A DNA stretch of 64,000 nucleotides from Rhodococcus sp. Leaf247 (GTDB lineage: Bacteria > Actinomycetota > Actinomycetes > Mycobacteriales > Mycobacteriaceae). Positions 16,427 to 25,014 of this stretch are shown one piece after another. Location of the stretch: contig NZ_LMRP01000002.1 in the NCBI RefSeq assembly GCF_001426185.1, positions 124,157 to 188,156 on the forward strand, given 5' to 3'. Both the position numbers and the translations under genes were made by a program. The notes under the pieces are model-generated. The model had not been told where the DNA came from. It saw only the letters and a list, made by a program, of their open reading frames with translations, and made no database searches. The first letter of the stretch is position 1, and each line of letters opens with the position of its first letter.

Positions 16427-17383
16427 CTACAGTCTCGTTTCTGATGTGGATGTGACGGCCAGGAGGTCGGCGACGCGGCGGAGCGCTCTGTCGGCTTCGG
16501 GTGCGATGCGGGGCAGCGCTTGGAAGACGTGCATCTGGTCGGGCCAGACTTCGAGGGTGCAGTCACCACCGGCGGTGACGAGGATGTCGCGCAGATGCTC
16601 GGCGTCCGCGACCAGCATCTCGGCTCCACCGGCCTGAACGATGAAGCGAGGCAGCGTCGTTCCCGCTTCCACGGCAAGTCGGAGGCGCGGCATGTCGGGC
16701 TGCTCGTCCCGCGTGTAGAGCGACGTGAGTGCCCTCGCAGCCCTGGCGGAGATCATCGGGTCACGCCGCTGCCGCTCACGGTTCTCCGCGAGCGTGAACG
16801 TGAGGTCGATCAACGGTGAGAACAACGCGACGGCGCGTGGTTGCGGCAACGACCGGCGCGCGTTGTCCAGGACCAGGTCGAGCGCGAGGTGCCCACCGGC
16901 CGAGTCCCCCGCGACCACGATCGAGTCGGCGTCGAATCCGCTCGACAGCAACCAGCGGTAGGCGGCCTCGACGTCGTCCGCCGCAGCCGGGAAGGGGAAC
17001 TCCGGCGCCAATCGGTAGTCGACGACGAACACCGGGAGCCCGGTTGCCGCGGACAGCCGCGAGGCGAGTCCGCGGTGAGTGCGCGCCGAGCAGATCGCGT
17101 AGGCGCTTCCGTGCAGATAGAGAATCGCGCCGGTCCGAGCTGAGCTGCCGGCGTCGACCCATTCCCCTACGACGCCGTCCTCGTCGACGCTGCGCACGGT
17201 GGTCCCGGGAGCGAGCCCGCCGCATGCTCGCATCGCGATCTCGACCATGACCCGAGCGACGCGTTCCCCGCCGCGACCGAAGGGGAGTCGGCATGCTAGC
17301 GGTCGGAGGGTGAGTGCGGTCGACCGCGCCGCACATCGAGACCGCAGGGATCCGCGGCTCGGGATCGAAGGTGCCGATGTCAT
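16427..17383 (-). CDS. Alpha/beta hydrolase, hormone-sensitive lipase family
   Basis: A 318-residue esterase/lipase. The oxyanion-hole segment LYLHGSAY (HGGG family, here HGSA) is at 88-95. The nucleophile motif GDSAGGH has Ser161, and Asp and His lie in the EMLVADAEHL and PDQMHVFQ stretches near the C-terminus. Its place beside the monooxygenase and SDR matches LipR in the mymA operon. It is first in the minus-strand operon. The ATG at 17383 was chosen because it leaves the palindromic promoter region free; an upstream start would run across the operator. Confidence 0.85.
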   Translation of the reverse strand: MTSAPSIPSRGSLRSRCAARSTALTLRPLACRLPFGRGGERVARVMVEIAMRACGGLAPGTTVRSVDEDGVVGEWVDAGSSARTGAILYLHGSAYAICSARTHRGLASRLSAATGLPVFVVDYRLAPEFPFPAAADDVEAAYRWLLSSGFDADSIVVAGDSAGGHLALDLVLDNARRSLPQPRAVALFSPLIDLTFTLAENRERQRRDPMISARAARALTSLYTRDEQPDMPRLRLAVEAGTTLPRFIVQAGGAEMLVADAEHLRDILVTAGGDCTLEVWPDQMHVFQALPRIAPEADRALRRVADLLAVTSTSETRL

Positions 17384-17397
17384 GCCGGAAGCGTCAC

Positions 17398-17430
17398 TGA
17401 CAACCGTGCCATTTGTCAATGGCCTATAGT
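17398..17430. promoter_or_regulatory. Divergent promoter with palindromic operator
   Basis: TGACAA (17398-17403) and TTGTCA (17413-17418) form an inverted repeat with a 9-bp spacer. GCCAT (17408) and ATGGC (17419) form a second one overlapping it. A TATAGT -10-like box follows at 17425-17430, upstream of the reductase. The site lies between the divergent esterase and reductase genes and could serve MerR or another regulator. Confidence 0.5.
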
Positions 17431-17472
17431 TCAATGAAACAATCCGTGTTGGTTCATCGAAGGGACCCCGCC

Positions 17473-18507
17473 GTGACGATCGACTCCGTGGACGTTGCCG
17501 TCCACACCGTTCGACTGCAGGTGGACGAGGTGATTCGCGAAACCGCCGACGCCGTCACCCTGGTGTTCTCGACCCCTCTCGACTACCGGCCGGGCCAGTT
17601 CCTGACTCTGGAGATCCCGAGTCCGGACGGCGAGCCGGCGGCACGGTGCTACTCGCTGTCCAGCAGTCCGTCCACCAGTGAGCGGGCTGCCATCTCGGTC
17701 AAGCGGACCGCCGGCGGGTTCGCGTCCAACTGGATCTGCGACACCGCAGCGGCAGGCATGACGCTGACGTCGCTCCACCCCGCAGGCACCTTCGTGCCGA
17801 CACGGTGGGACCGTCCACTCGTCCTCGTCGCCGCCGGAAGCGGCATCACCCCGATCATGTCCATCCTGAAGACGGCGTTGACAGCGCACGGAGAACGCGT
17901 CGTCCTGCTCTACGCCAATCGCTCCCGCGACTCGGTGATGTTCGCCGACACTCTCGACGAGCTCCTCCGCCGCTTTCCGACGCGGTTGACCGTCGCCCAC
18001 TGGTACGAGGCGGAGTCGGGACTACCGACCGACGCGGGCCTGCGCGACCTCCTAGACACGTCGGTGGAGAACGCGGACGCGTACCTGTGCGGGCCGGAAC
18101 CGTTCATGGAGGTCGCTCGCCGCAGCCTCGTGACGTCCGGGGTGTCGCAGGAGAACATCCACCGCGAGGTGTTCGCGTCGCTGACGAGCAATCCGTTCCG
18201 CGCGGTAGCCCCGACTCCCACGGGATCCGGCATCGGAACCCCGGTCGAGGCCGAGGTGGAGGGCGAAACGCACTCGTTCCACTGCCCTCCGGATACGGTA
18301 CTTCTCGACGCGATGCTGAGCGAAGGCATCGACGCGCCGTTCGTCTGCCGCGAAGGCAATTGCGGTGCATGTGCTTTCACCCTCCTGAGCGGTGAGGTGC
18401 ACATGCACGTCAATGACACGTTGGACGACTACGAGCTGAAGAAGGGAGTCCGACTGGCATGCCAATCAGTGCCCGTATCGGACTCCCTGCGACTGGAAAT
18501 CGAGTAA
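17473..18507 (+). CDS. Ferredoxin reductase with C-terminal 2Fe-2S domain (KshB/PaaE-like)
   Basis: A 344-residue oxygenase reductase from GTG 17473, which has GAAGGGA about 8 bases upstream. Domains in order: FAD-binding barrel with RCYSLSSSP (58-66), NAD-binding domain with GSGITPIMSIL (122-132) and LCGPEPFM (205-212), and a plant-type ferredoxin domain with Cys292, Cys297, Cys300 and Cys330 (C-x4-C-x2-C-x29-C). Such proteins pass electrons from NADH to Rieske or diiron oxygenases, as KshB does in 3-ketosteroid 9-alpha-hydroxylase. No Rieske oxygenase is nearby, so the divergently encoded diiron protein is the best partner. Confidence 0.9.
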   Translation: MTIDSVDVAVHTVRLQVDEVIRETADAVTLVFSTPLDYRPGQFLTLEIPSPDGEPAARCYSLSSSPSTSERAAISVKRTAGGFASNWICDTAAAGMTLTSLHPAGTFVPTRWDRPLVLVAAGSGITPIMSILKTALTAHGERVVLLYANRSRDSVMFADTLDELLRRFPTRLTVAHWYEAESGLPTDAGLRDLLDTSVENADAYLCGPEPFMEVARRSLVTSGVSQENIHREVFASLTSNPFRAVAPTPTGSGIGTPVEAEVEGETHSFHCPPDTVLLDAMLSEGIDAPFVCREGNCGACAFTLLSGEVHMHVNDTLDDYELKKGVRLACQSVPVSDSLRLEIE

Positions 18508-18515
18508 GGACAGAC

Positions 18516-18956
18516 ATGGCCGTCATCACCAGACACGTCGAGATCGCAGCCTCCGCGGAGGCGACGTTCGACTACCTCTCCTCCCACGAGAACGTTCCGG
18601 ACTGGATGTTCGGAGTCACCTCGTTCACACCCGTCGGCGAGGTGAAGCGCGCGCTCGGTGACCGCTTCGAGGCCGAGATGAAGCTGGGCCCGAAAACGCT
18701 CCGGTCGACAGTGGACATCGTCGAATGGGTTCCGGGATCGGTCATCTCACTGTCCTCGGTGGCAGGTTTCGAGACGAGTTCACGGTGGACCGTGACCCCT
18801 GTCGACGACGACCATTGCGTCGCGGACGTCGAGTTCGGTTACGAGTTCCCCGGCGGACTCACCGGCAAGGCCATGGCAAAGGTGGTCGAGCCGTTCATCA
18901 GCCAGGGCATCTCCGTCACGGATCGCACGCTCAGAGCCCGACTGGAAGCACGCTAG
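18516..18956 (+). CDS. SRPBCC (START-like) ligand-binding protein
   Basis: A 146-residue protein of the polyketide cyclase/dehydrase class: opening HVEIAASAEATFDYLSSHENVPDWM, with a beta-rich middle and a long C-terminal helix. These bind hydrophobic ligands in a helix-grip cavity. It begins 8 bases after the reductase stop, with AAGGA as a ribosome binding site, so it is in the same operon and may bind the pathway substrate. Confidence 0.8.
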   Translation: MAVITRHVEIAASAEATFDYLSSHENVPDWMFGVTSFTPVGEVKRALGDRFEAEMKLGPKTLRSTVDIVEWVPGSVISLSSVAGFETSSRWTVTPVDDDHCVADVEFGYEFPGGLTGKAMAKVVEPFISQGISVTDRTLRARLEAR

Positions 18957-19022
18957 GCCACCTAGACTCTCCTGCACCGGCGTCGGGTTCTCTGTGCCCT
19001 CGCACGAGTTGCGGAGGGTGAC

Positions 19023-20681
19023 GTGAGAAGACTCGCGCCGTGGTTGTCGCGCTTCGAGCCGATCGGTCTCGTCGTCGGCCTCGTCTTCTACTGCTGGTCG
19101 ATGTCGCCGTCGCTGCTCCCCCGGCCCTGGTATCTACAGGCCGTGGCGACGGGACTGTCGGTTGCCTGCGGATACGGTGTCGGCGTCCTGGTGGTGTGGG
19201 GTGTCCGCCGGATGGAGCTCACGCGCGAGTGGCCGGATCGCCTGCAGCGCTGGGGGTGGTACGCGATCGCCCTCGCCGCCGTGATCGTGCTGCCCCTGTT
19301 CCTCGTGCTGGGAGCGTGGTGGCAGAACATCTCCCGTGACTTGGTGGGTATCGAACCGAGCAGGTCGTGGGACTACGCCGGCGTCTTCGTCGTTGCCGCC
19401 ATCCTCTTCGTCCTGGTCCTCCTGCTCGCCCGCGGGATCCGATGGGTCACCGTCCGGCTGATCACGCTGATCGGTCGGGTTCTGCCCCCTCCCGTCTCGC
19501 GCGGTATCGCGGTCATCGCTGTCGGTGTCGTGCTGGTCTTCGCAGTCGAGGGACTGCTCGCCACCGGGATCGCCCGCATTTCGAACGGCTCTGCTGCGGC
19601 GGCGGACACCGGCAGCGCCGAGGGCGTCGTACAACCCACCGCACCGGAGCGTTCGGGCTCGCCCCAGTCGAAAGAGGAGTGGGACAGCCTGGGCAAGGAG
19701 GGCCGCACGTTCGTCGCGAGCGGTCCGACGTCGCAGGACATCACCGATCTCACCGGCTCCCCGGCGCTCACACCGATCCGTGTCTACGCCGGACGCAAGT
19801 CGGTCGACGCGGACGGCTTGGGCCTCGGGCGGTCGACAGTCGACTCGCTGGCCGAGCGGCTCGTCGCCGAGTTGGATCGCACCGGCGCGTTCGACCGGAA
19901 GTACCTGGCTGTCGCCACGACGACCGGCCGCGGGTGGGTCAACAATTCCGTCGCGTCGTCGCTGGAATACCTCACCGGCGGAGACAGTGCGATCGCAGCG
20001 ATCCAGTACTCGTTCCTCCCCAGCCCGCTGGCGTTCCTGGCCGACCGTGACACCCCCCTCATCGCCGGCCGCGCGGTCTTCGAAGCCGTGTACCAGCGCG
20101 TTCAGGAGTTGCCCGAGAACAACCGTCCGAGGTTGCTGGTCTTCGGAGAATCGCTCGGGTCCTACGGAGGACAGGATGCCTTCTCCGGTGTGCAGGACAT
20201 GTTGGCGCGCACCGACGGAGCGCTGTGGGTGGGGACGCCGAACTTCTCCGAGCAGTGGTCTCGCGTGACCGACTCCCGCGATCCGGGCAGCCCCGAGATC
20301 CTGCCGGTGATCTACGGCGGACAGAACGTCCGCTTCGCCGCCGAACCGTCGGATCTCGACGCACCGGGACTGGTCGACTGGGAGAGCCCTCGGGTCGTCT
20401 ACTGGCAGCACCCCAGCGACCCCATCGTCTGGTGGTCGTTCGACCTGCTGTTCGGCAAGCCCGACTGGTTGAACGAGCCTCGCGGCGTCGACGTCGACAA
20501 GGGGATGACCTGGATTCCCCTGGTCACGTTCTGGCAGGTGACGCTCGACATGGCGCTCGCCGCCGAGGTGCCGGAAGGCCACGGTCACGCCTACGGTCCC
20601 GATGCCGCCTCGATGTGGGCGTCCGTCCTCGGCGTCGCGGATTCCGCGCTGGTCGAGCGCGTCACCGACGAACTCCGATAG
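19023..20681 (+). CDS. Membrane-anchored alpha/beta hydrolase (Abhydrolase_9 type)
   Basis: A 552-residue protein. The first ~190 residues hold about four to five membrane helices. The rest is a soluble hydrolase domain with the nucleophile motif LVFGESLGSYGG (Ser near 382) and conserved surroundings (WVGTPNFSEQW, WQHPSDPIVWWSFDLLF). This architecture matches the uncharacterised actinobacterial family with paired N-terminal membrane and C-terminal hydrolase domains. The start is a GTG after GGAGGGTGA. The 3' end overlaps a convergent membrane-protein gene by 91 bp. Confidence 0.88.
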   Translation: MRRLAPWLSRFEPIGLVVGLVFYCWSMSPSLLPRPWYLQAVATGLSVACGYGVGVLVVWGVRRMELTREWPDRLQRWGWYAIALAAVIVLPLFLVLGAWWQNISRDLVGIEPSRSWDYAGVFVVAAILFVLVLLLARGIRWVTVRLITLIGRVLPPPVSRGIAVIAVGVVLVFAVEGLLATGIARISNGSAAAADTGSAEGVVQPTAPERSGSPQSKEEWDSLGKEGRTFVASGPTSQDITDLTGSPALTPIRVYAGRKSVDADGLGLGRSTVDSLAERLVAELDRTGAFDRKYLAVATTTGRGWVNNSVASSLEYLTGGDSAIAAIQYSFLPSPLAFLADRDTPLIAGRAVFEAVYQRVQELPENNRPRLLVFGESLGSYGGQDAFSGVQDMLARTDGALWVGTPNFSEQWSRVTDSRDPGSPEILPVIYGGQNVRFAAEPSDLDAPGLVDWESPRVVYWQHPSDPIVWWSFDLLFGKPDWLNEPRGVDVDKGMTWIPLVTFWQVTLDMALAAEVPEGHGHAYGPDAASMWASVLGVADSALVERVTDELR

Positions 20682-21313
20682 GCACTCGCCCGCACCCACC
20701 ACGCCACCGAGATCAGGGCGATCACCTCGACGACCACCAGTAGTCGTTCGACGTACCCGAGCGTGACGACGCGATACCACGGCGTGGTCGTCGTCATGCC
20801 GATCAGCAGCGCGTACGCGATGGGCAGGACAGCCGCCACGGACAGCAGGCCCAGCGTCATCGTCCGACGTGCGTGTCGTCGCCACTGCGGTGATCGGATC
20901 CACGGAGCGGCGAAGGCGATGACTGCCACCGGGATGCTGACGAAGGCCACCGCGGCCCCACCGCGGTGCACGGCGCCGCCGAGGCCGAGCGTTGCGTCGT
21001 TGCTCCAGTCCTGCTTCGGCACGGCGACGACTGCGATCAGGCCGACAGTCCACAGGGTCATCGCGACCGCGGCGACAGACGACGGCTGCGCGAGGCCCTG
21101 ACGCACCGCCGCGACGAGGACCGCGGCAGACCCGACGGCGAGGAGCAGCACCCCGGCCGTGAACACCCACTGCTGCGCGCCCAACCCGTACTCGCTGATG
21201 GTGCGGCGCAGATGCGACGGCGACCCGAGTGCGGTGACGACGTCGAGGACGACGACCGTCGCGGCGCCGAGCGGGATGGAGAGAAGCCCGAGGGAGGCGA
21301 GGCGGGTCTGCAC
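20591..21313 (-). CDS. DUF998-type membrane protein
   Basis: A 240-residue protein with about six to seven helices and the DUF998 features (LRRTISEYGLGAQQW after the first helix, then PKQDW). The start is GTG at 21313. The C-terminal ~30 residues (Ser/Thr/Ala-rich) are encoded within the end of the convergent hydrolase gene, an unusual 91-bp antisense overlap. Function of the family is unknown. Confidence 0.78.
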   Translation of the reverse strand: MQTRLASLGLLSIPLGAATVVVLDVVTALGSPSHLRRTISEYGLGAQQWVFTAGVLLLAVGSAAVLVAAVRQGLAQPSSVAAVAMTLWTVGLIAVVAVPKQDWSNDATLGLGGAVHRGGAAVAFVSIPVAVIAFAAPWIRSPQWRRHARRTMTLGLLSVAAVLPIAYALLIGMTTTTPWYRVVTLGYVERLLVVVEVIALISVAWWVRASAYRSSSVTRSTSAESATPRTDAHIEAASGP

Positions 21314-21334
21314 AGGGTCCTTTCGGCAGCGGAT

Positions 21335-22678
21335 CTACGACTCCACTGTGCCTGACGGTGAGCCGGACACGGCGACCGTCAGGAGACGCCCACGCGCGCG
21401 GTCGATCTGGTCGAGGCACGAGGCCCGCCCTGCCGGATCCGTCATCTCCCGTCGGCACGCCTCGTCGAGAAGGTCGAGGTGGTACCGGACGCGGTCGATC
21501 GACGCGGTCGCGGTCGCTGCCGCACCGAGCCGCTCCGCCATCCGGATACCGGCAGCGACCACCATCGGGCTCGCCATCGCGTAGATGCGAACCGCTCCCA
21601 GCGCGTGGTCGATCAGGTCGACCACGGGCACCCGACTCAGAACGATCCGTACCGTCCCGGCATCGTCGGTCCGGGCACCACACGGCGGCGGACGGCCGAC
21701 GAGAGTCACCATCCCGACGGACAGATCGTCCAAGGCATTGCGAGCGGTGTACGGATCGTTCGTACCCGAGGACAGAGCCCGCACCGCCATCTCGGCCAGC
21801 TGCTCGACGGCGAACTCGATGTCGTGCTGCGGAGTCCGCTCGTCGCCGATCTCGACCGCGGACTCGATCTCGCGCAGGTGCGACGCGGAGGCGGATCCGC
21901 TCCACCGTCGTGACTCCGCGACGGCGTCTCCCTCGATCACGTGCTCGCCCGGTCTGCAGAGCAGCACCACGACGGCATCGGCGTCGACGGCCGAGGACAA
22001 CGCCGCGTCCTCGTCCACGTCGACGACGACTCCGGAACGCGGAGCACGCACCGTGTCGACGTGGTCGGGCAGCGTCACCTCGGAATCCGACGCCGCGTCG
22101 GCCGGCGGCTCCGTCGGGTAGAGCTCGTCGACAGCGGCGGAGAGTTCGTCCCGCACGCGCGAGGACAGCGTCGCCACCTGGATCGACTGGGCGATGTGGT
22201 GGATGAAGTACACCAGGACGCCCACGTCGAGCACCGCGAGGAGCACGGCGACGTTCACCGCGATGTCGGGTACGAAGACGTCGCCGTCCGAGTCGAGCGA
22301 CCGGATCGAGCGCAGCACCATCAGTGCGTAGAGGAAGGTCGCCCCGAAGATGCCGAGCACCACCTGGTTCCCGCGGTCCGCCATGAAGTTCCGCACCAGC
22401 CGTGGGCCGTAGGTCGAACTGGCCGTCGCGAGAACGGAGATGGTGATGGAGAAGGACGTCGCCGCCACGCCGAGCATCGACCCGCCGATGGCGCCGAGGA
22501 TGTCCCGGCTGCCACTCGCGCCCACGTGATAGAGCAGCGACCCGCCGATCCCGATGCCCCGATCGAGGAGCCACCGGTCCAGAGCGACCAGGAGTTGAGC
22601 CAGGACGACGGCGACGACGCCCAGGACCGCAGGAACGAACCAGAACGTGCCCTGCAGCCGTACCCACCGTCGTCTCAT
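21335..22678 (-). CDS. DUF2254 membrane protein
   Basis: A 447-residue protein with four N-terminal helices (about 10-150) and a soluble C-terminal region. The stretch SMLGVAATSFSITISVLATASSTYGPRLVRNFM is characteristic of DUF2254. No enzymatic motif was recognised. It is 21 bp from the DUF998 gene in the same direction, so the two may be co-transcribed. Confidence 0.82.
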   Translation of the reverse strand: MRRRWVRLQGTFWFVPAVLGVVAVVLAQLLVALDRWLLDRGIGIGGSLLYHVGASGSRDILGAIGGSMLGVAATSFSITISVLATASSTYGPRLVRNFMADRGNQVVLGIFGATFLYALMVLRSIRSLDSDGDVFVPDIAVNVAVLLAVLDVGVLVYFIHHIAQSIQVATLSSRVRDELSAAVDELYPTEPPADAASDSEVTLPDHVDTVRAPRSGVVVDVDEDAALSSAVDADAVVVLLCRPGEHVIEGDAVAESRRWSGSASASHLREIESAVEIGDERTPQHDIEFAVEQLAEMAVRALSSGTNDPYTARNALDDLSVGMVTLVGRPPPCGARTDDAGTVRIVLSRVPVVDLIDHALGAVRIYAMASPMVVAAGIRMAERLGAAATATASIDRVRYHLDLLDEACRREMTDPAGRASCLDQIDRARGRLLTVAVSGSPSGTVES

Positions 22679-22711
22679 GGGTTCATGGTGCCCTGACGGT
22701 GGGTCGACGTG

Positions 22712-23113
22712 TCAGACCACCGCGATCGCGTCGATCTCGACGAGCATCTCCTCGCGCGGCAGTCCGGTGAACACCGTTGTGCGAGAGGGCAGGACGTCAC
22801 CCTTCGTGTGTTCGAGGACGAATTCGCCGTACGCCTCGTTCATGACGGCGAAGTCCTCGCGCTTCGTCAGGTACACCCGCAGCATCACGACGTCGTCGAA
22901 GGTTGCACCGCTCGCCTCGACGATGGCCTTGACGTTGGTCAGCGTCCGCGTGGTCTGCGCCGCGACGTCGCCGGGGTACAGGTACTCGTTGGTCGCCGGG
23001 TCGACGGGTCCCTGCCCGGACACCTGGACGAACGGGCCCTTGCGCACGCCCTGCGAGAAGGTGTGGGCGGGTGCAGGCGCATCGGTCGTGAGGACGGCGA
23101 TCTTGTCGGTCAT
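22712..23113 (-). CDS. RidA family enamine/imine deaminase
   Basis: A 133-residue RidA/YjgF/UK114 protein. It has the typical opening (AVLTTDAPAPAHTFSQGVRKGPFVQVSGQGPVDP) and the substrate-binding Arg in the VVMLRVYLT region. RidA proteins hydrolyse reactive enamines and imines released by PLP dehydratases. This fits its cluster, which contains a PLP-type D-amino acid deaminase. Its start overlaps the iclR stop (4 bp). Confidence 0.88.
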   Translation of the reverse strand: MTDKIAVLTTDAPAPAHTFSQGVRKGPFVQVSGQGPVDPATNEYLYPGDVAAQTTRTLTNVKAIVEASGATFDDVVMLRVYLTKREDFAVMNEAYGEFVLEHTKGDVLPSRTTVFTGLPREEMLVEIDAIAVV

Positions 23114-23874
23114 GCGGGTTCCTTCGTCGGGGTCGGACTCCAGCCGAGTTCGGCGGAGATGGTCTCGGCCACCGCGCGCACCTGCGGCAGGGTGCCGAGG
23201 ACGCGGGCGTGGTCGAGCAGCATGTCGGGCACGGACATCGACACCGCGGCGACGATCGAGCCGGTCCCGTCGCGCACCGGCACGCCGATGCAGTTGACGA
23301 ACGACTCGTGCTCCTCGTGGTCCTCGGCGTATCCCTGACGGGTCACGAGGGCCAGTTCCTCGAGATAGCGCTCGGGCGTGTCGATGGTGCGGTCGGTGAA
23401 GCGGGTGTACTCGATGCGATGGGCGACGCGGACCTGCTCGTCCACAGGCAGCCCGGAGATCAGGATCTTGCCGACGGCAGTGCAGTGCAACGGTGCCGGG
23501 CGCCCGACACGGGAGTACATCCGCACGCTCTGCGTCGCGTCGAACTTGTCGATGTAGACGGCCTCCCCGGACTCGTAGGTGGCGAGGTGGATCGTCTGCT
23601 TGGTCTCCGCGTTCAGTGTCGCGAGGTAAGGCCGCGCCAGCGTCCGGATGTCCCGCTGCTCCAACGACCGGTTGGAGAGCTCGAAAAGCGTCGACCCGAG
23701 CCGGTAGCGATGTTCGTGGTCGTGCTGGACGAAACGCTCCGCCTCCATTGCGCGCAGCAGTCGCAGGACAGTGGTCTTGTGCACGTCGAGGTGGGCGGCC
23801 AACTCGTCCAACGATCGCGGACCGTCGGCCAGCACGCGGAGCAAGCTGAGCGCGCGGGACACACTCTGACTCAT
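23110..23874 (-). CDS. IclR family regulator of the D-glucosaminate-like cluster
   Basis: A 254-residue protein with an N-terminal winged helix (SVSRALSLLRVLADGPRSLDELAAHLDVHKTTVLRLLRAM) and an IclR effector domain ending near 240 (HCTAVGKILISGLP, ESFVNCIGVPVRDGTG). Its start overlaps the kinase stop and its stop overlaps ridA, so the three are coupled. It probably binds the palindrome upstream of the divergent deaminase operon and responds to a sugar acid such as KDG. The true start is at MSQSVSRAL. Confidence 0.88.
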   Translation of the reverse strand: MSQSVSRALSLLRVLADGPRSLDELAAHLDVHKTTVLRLLRAMEAERFVQHDHEHRYRLGSTLFELSNRSLEQRDIRTLARPYLATLNAETKQTIHLATYESGEAVYIDKFDATQSVRMYSRVGRPAPLHCTAVGKILISGLPVDEQVRVAHRIEYTRFTDRTIDTPERYLEELALVTRQGYAEDHEEHESFVNCIGVPVRDGTGSIVAAVSMSVPDMLLDHARVLGTLPQVRAVAETISAELGWSPTPTKEPA

Positions 23875-24887
23875 ACGGCGATTCCCCTCTCGGCGTCGTA
23901 GTCGATGCGCGACCACTCCTCGTTCGAGGATGTCACCAGTGCGTCGAGACGGTGCAGCGGAAGCAGATGGGCCGCGTCGCCGTGCGCGGTGAGAGCGCCG
24001 GCCGCGCACAGGTGCCCCAGCCTGATCGCACGCTGCTGATCGTCGCCGCGGAGGACACCGGCCAGGTATCCACCGGCGAACGCATCTCCCGCACCGATCT
24101 TCTCGACCACCGACAACCGCAGGGCCGGGACGTCGACACGTTCGGTGCCGTCGAATCCCACGACCACGTGGGCGTCGTTCTTGATCACCAGGCGGCGCGG
24201 CTCGGGGAACAGGGCACGCAGCGCGTCGGGGTCTCCGGTGCCGAACACCTCCTGCGCTTCGTCGGCGCCCATCAGCACGATGTCGCTGCGCCGGACCTGT
24301 TCTCCGAGAACGACATCGGCACTCTCAGCGGTCCAGAGCCGCGGACGGTGATTGAGGTCGAAACTCAGCAGACCGGGCGACGACGCCAGCGCGGCCGCAG
24401 CCTCGCGCGCAGTGTCCGACAAAGCGAGGGTGATGCCGCTGACATGGACGAGGTCGGCCGACGCGAGCACCGGTGTCGCCGTGACGATGTCGTCGACACA
24501 TAGCGCACTGGCCGCGGAACCGCTGCGGAAGTATGTCATCCGACTCTCGCCGGCGGGCAGGTCCGACGCGTGACCGCTGCCCGAACCGCGTTCCTTGACG
24601 TACATCCCGGTGGTGCGGGTCTGGTCGACGATCACCGCCGACGTGCTCACCCCACTCGCGCGCAGCGTCTCCGTCAGGTAGCGGCCGAAGCCGTCGTCAC
24701 CGACGCGCGAGAGCCAGGACGCCTCGACGTCCAACTGGACGAGGACGCGCGCGACGTTGGCCTCGGCTCCCCCGGCCGACCGCTCGAACGTGTCCGAGTG
24801 CTCGAGGGGGCCGGGCTGCGCGACCATGACGACGAGTCCCTCACCGACACACACCACCCGTGGAGTCGCCGCGCCGGGTGATCTCAC
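23871..24887 (-). CDS. kdgK: PfkB family sugar kinase, 2-keto-3-deoxygluconate kinase type
   Basis: A 338-residue ribokinase-fold protein from GTG 24887, with GAAGGG 7 bases upstream. PfkB signatures are visible: GGAEANVARVLVQLD near the N-terminus and EKIGAGDAFAGGYLAG with the catalytic Asp near residue 270. FDLNHRPRLW is common in KDG kinases. It would phosphorylate 2-keto-3-deoxygluconate to KDPG, the substrate of the aldolase encoded in the divergent operon. First gene of a kinase-iclR-ridA operon. Confidence 0.85.
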   Translation of the reverse strand: MRSPGAATPRVVCVGEGLVVMVAQPGPLEHSDTFERSAGGAEANVARVLVQLDVEASWLSRVGDDGFGRYLTETLRASGVSTSAVIVDQTRTTGMYVKERGSGSGHASDLPAGESRMTYFRSGSAASALCVDDIVTATPVLASADLVHVSGITLALSDTAREAAAALASSPGLLSFDLNHRPRLWTAESADVVLGEQVRRSDIVLMGADEAQEVFGTGDPDALRALFPEPRRLVIKNDAHVVVGFDGTERVDVPALRLSVVEKIGAGDAFAGGYLAGVLRGDDQQRAIRLGHLCAAGALTAHGDAAHLLPLHRLDALVTSSNEEWSRIDYDAERGIAV

Positions 24888-24961
24888 ATCAATTCCCTTC
24901 GATGTCTTGCGAGTTGTCCCTGTTCGTTGCAGACTAACGACACCGAACACAGTTTGCAATC

Positions 24962-24984
24962 AGCGTTGCAACATACGCAACGCT
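24962..24984. promoter_or_regulatory. Probable IclR operator
   Basis: AGCGTTGC-aacatac-GCAACGCT is a perfect inverted repeat with 8-bp arms and a 7-bp spacer. Further TTGCAA and CGTTGCA half-sites lie 5' of it (24930-24960). It is in the 127-bp gap between the divergent kdgK and deaminase genes. Confidence 0.65.
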
Positions 24985-25014
24985 ACGGCGCCGCCTCCGG
25001 CGCAGGAGGATTCG

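Noticed and set aside
19134..22667. Open frame of 1,177 codons on the minus strand
   Set aside because: It is an antisense shadow of three membrane-protein genes. It is Arg/Asp/Gly-rich without domains, as expected from opposite-strand reading of GC-rich codons.
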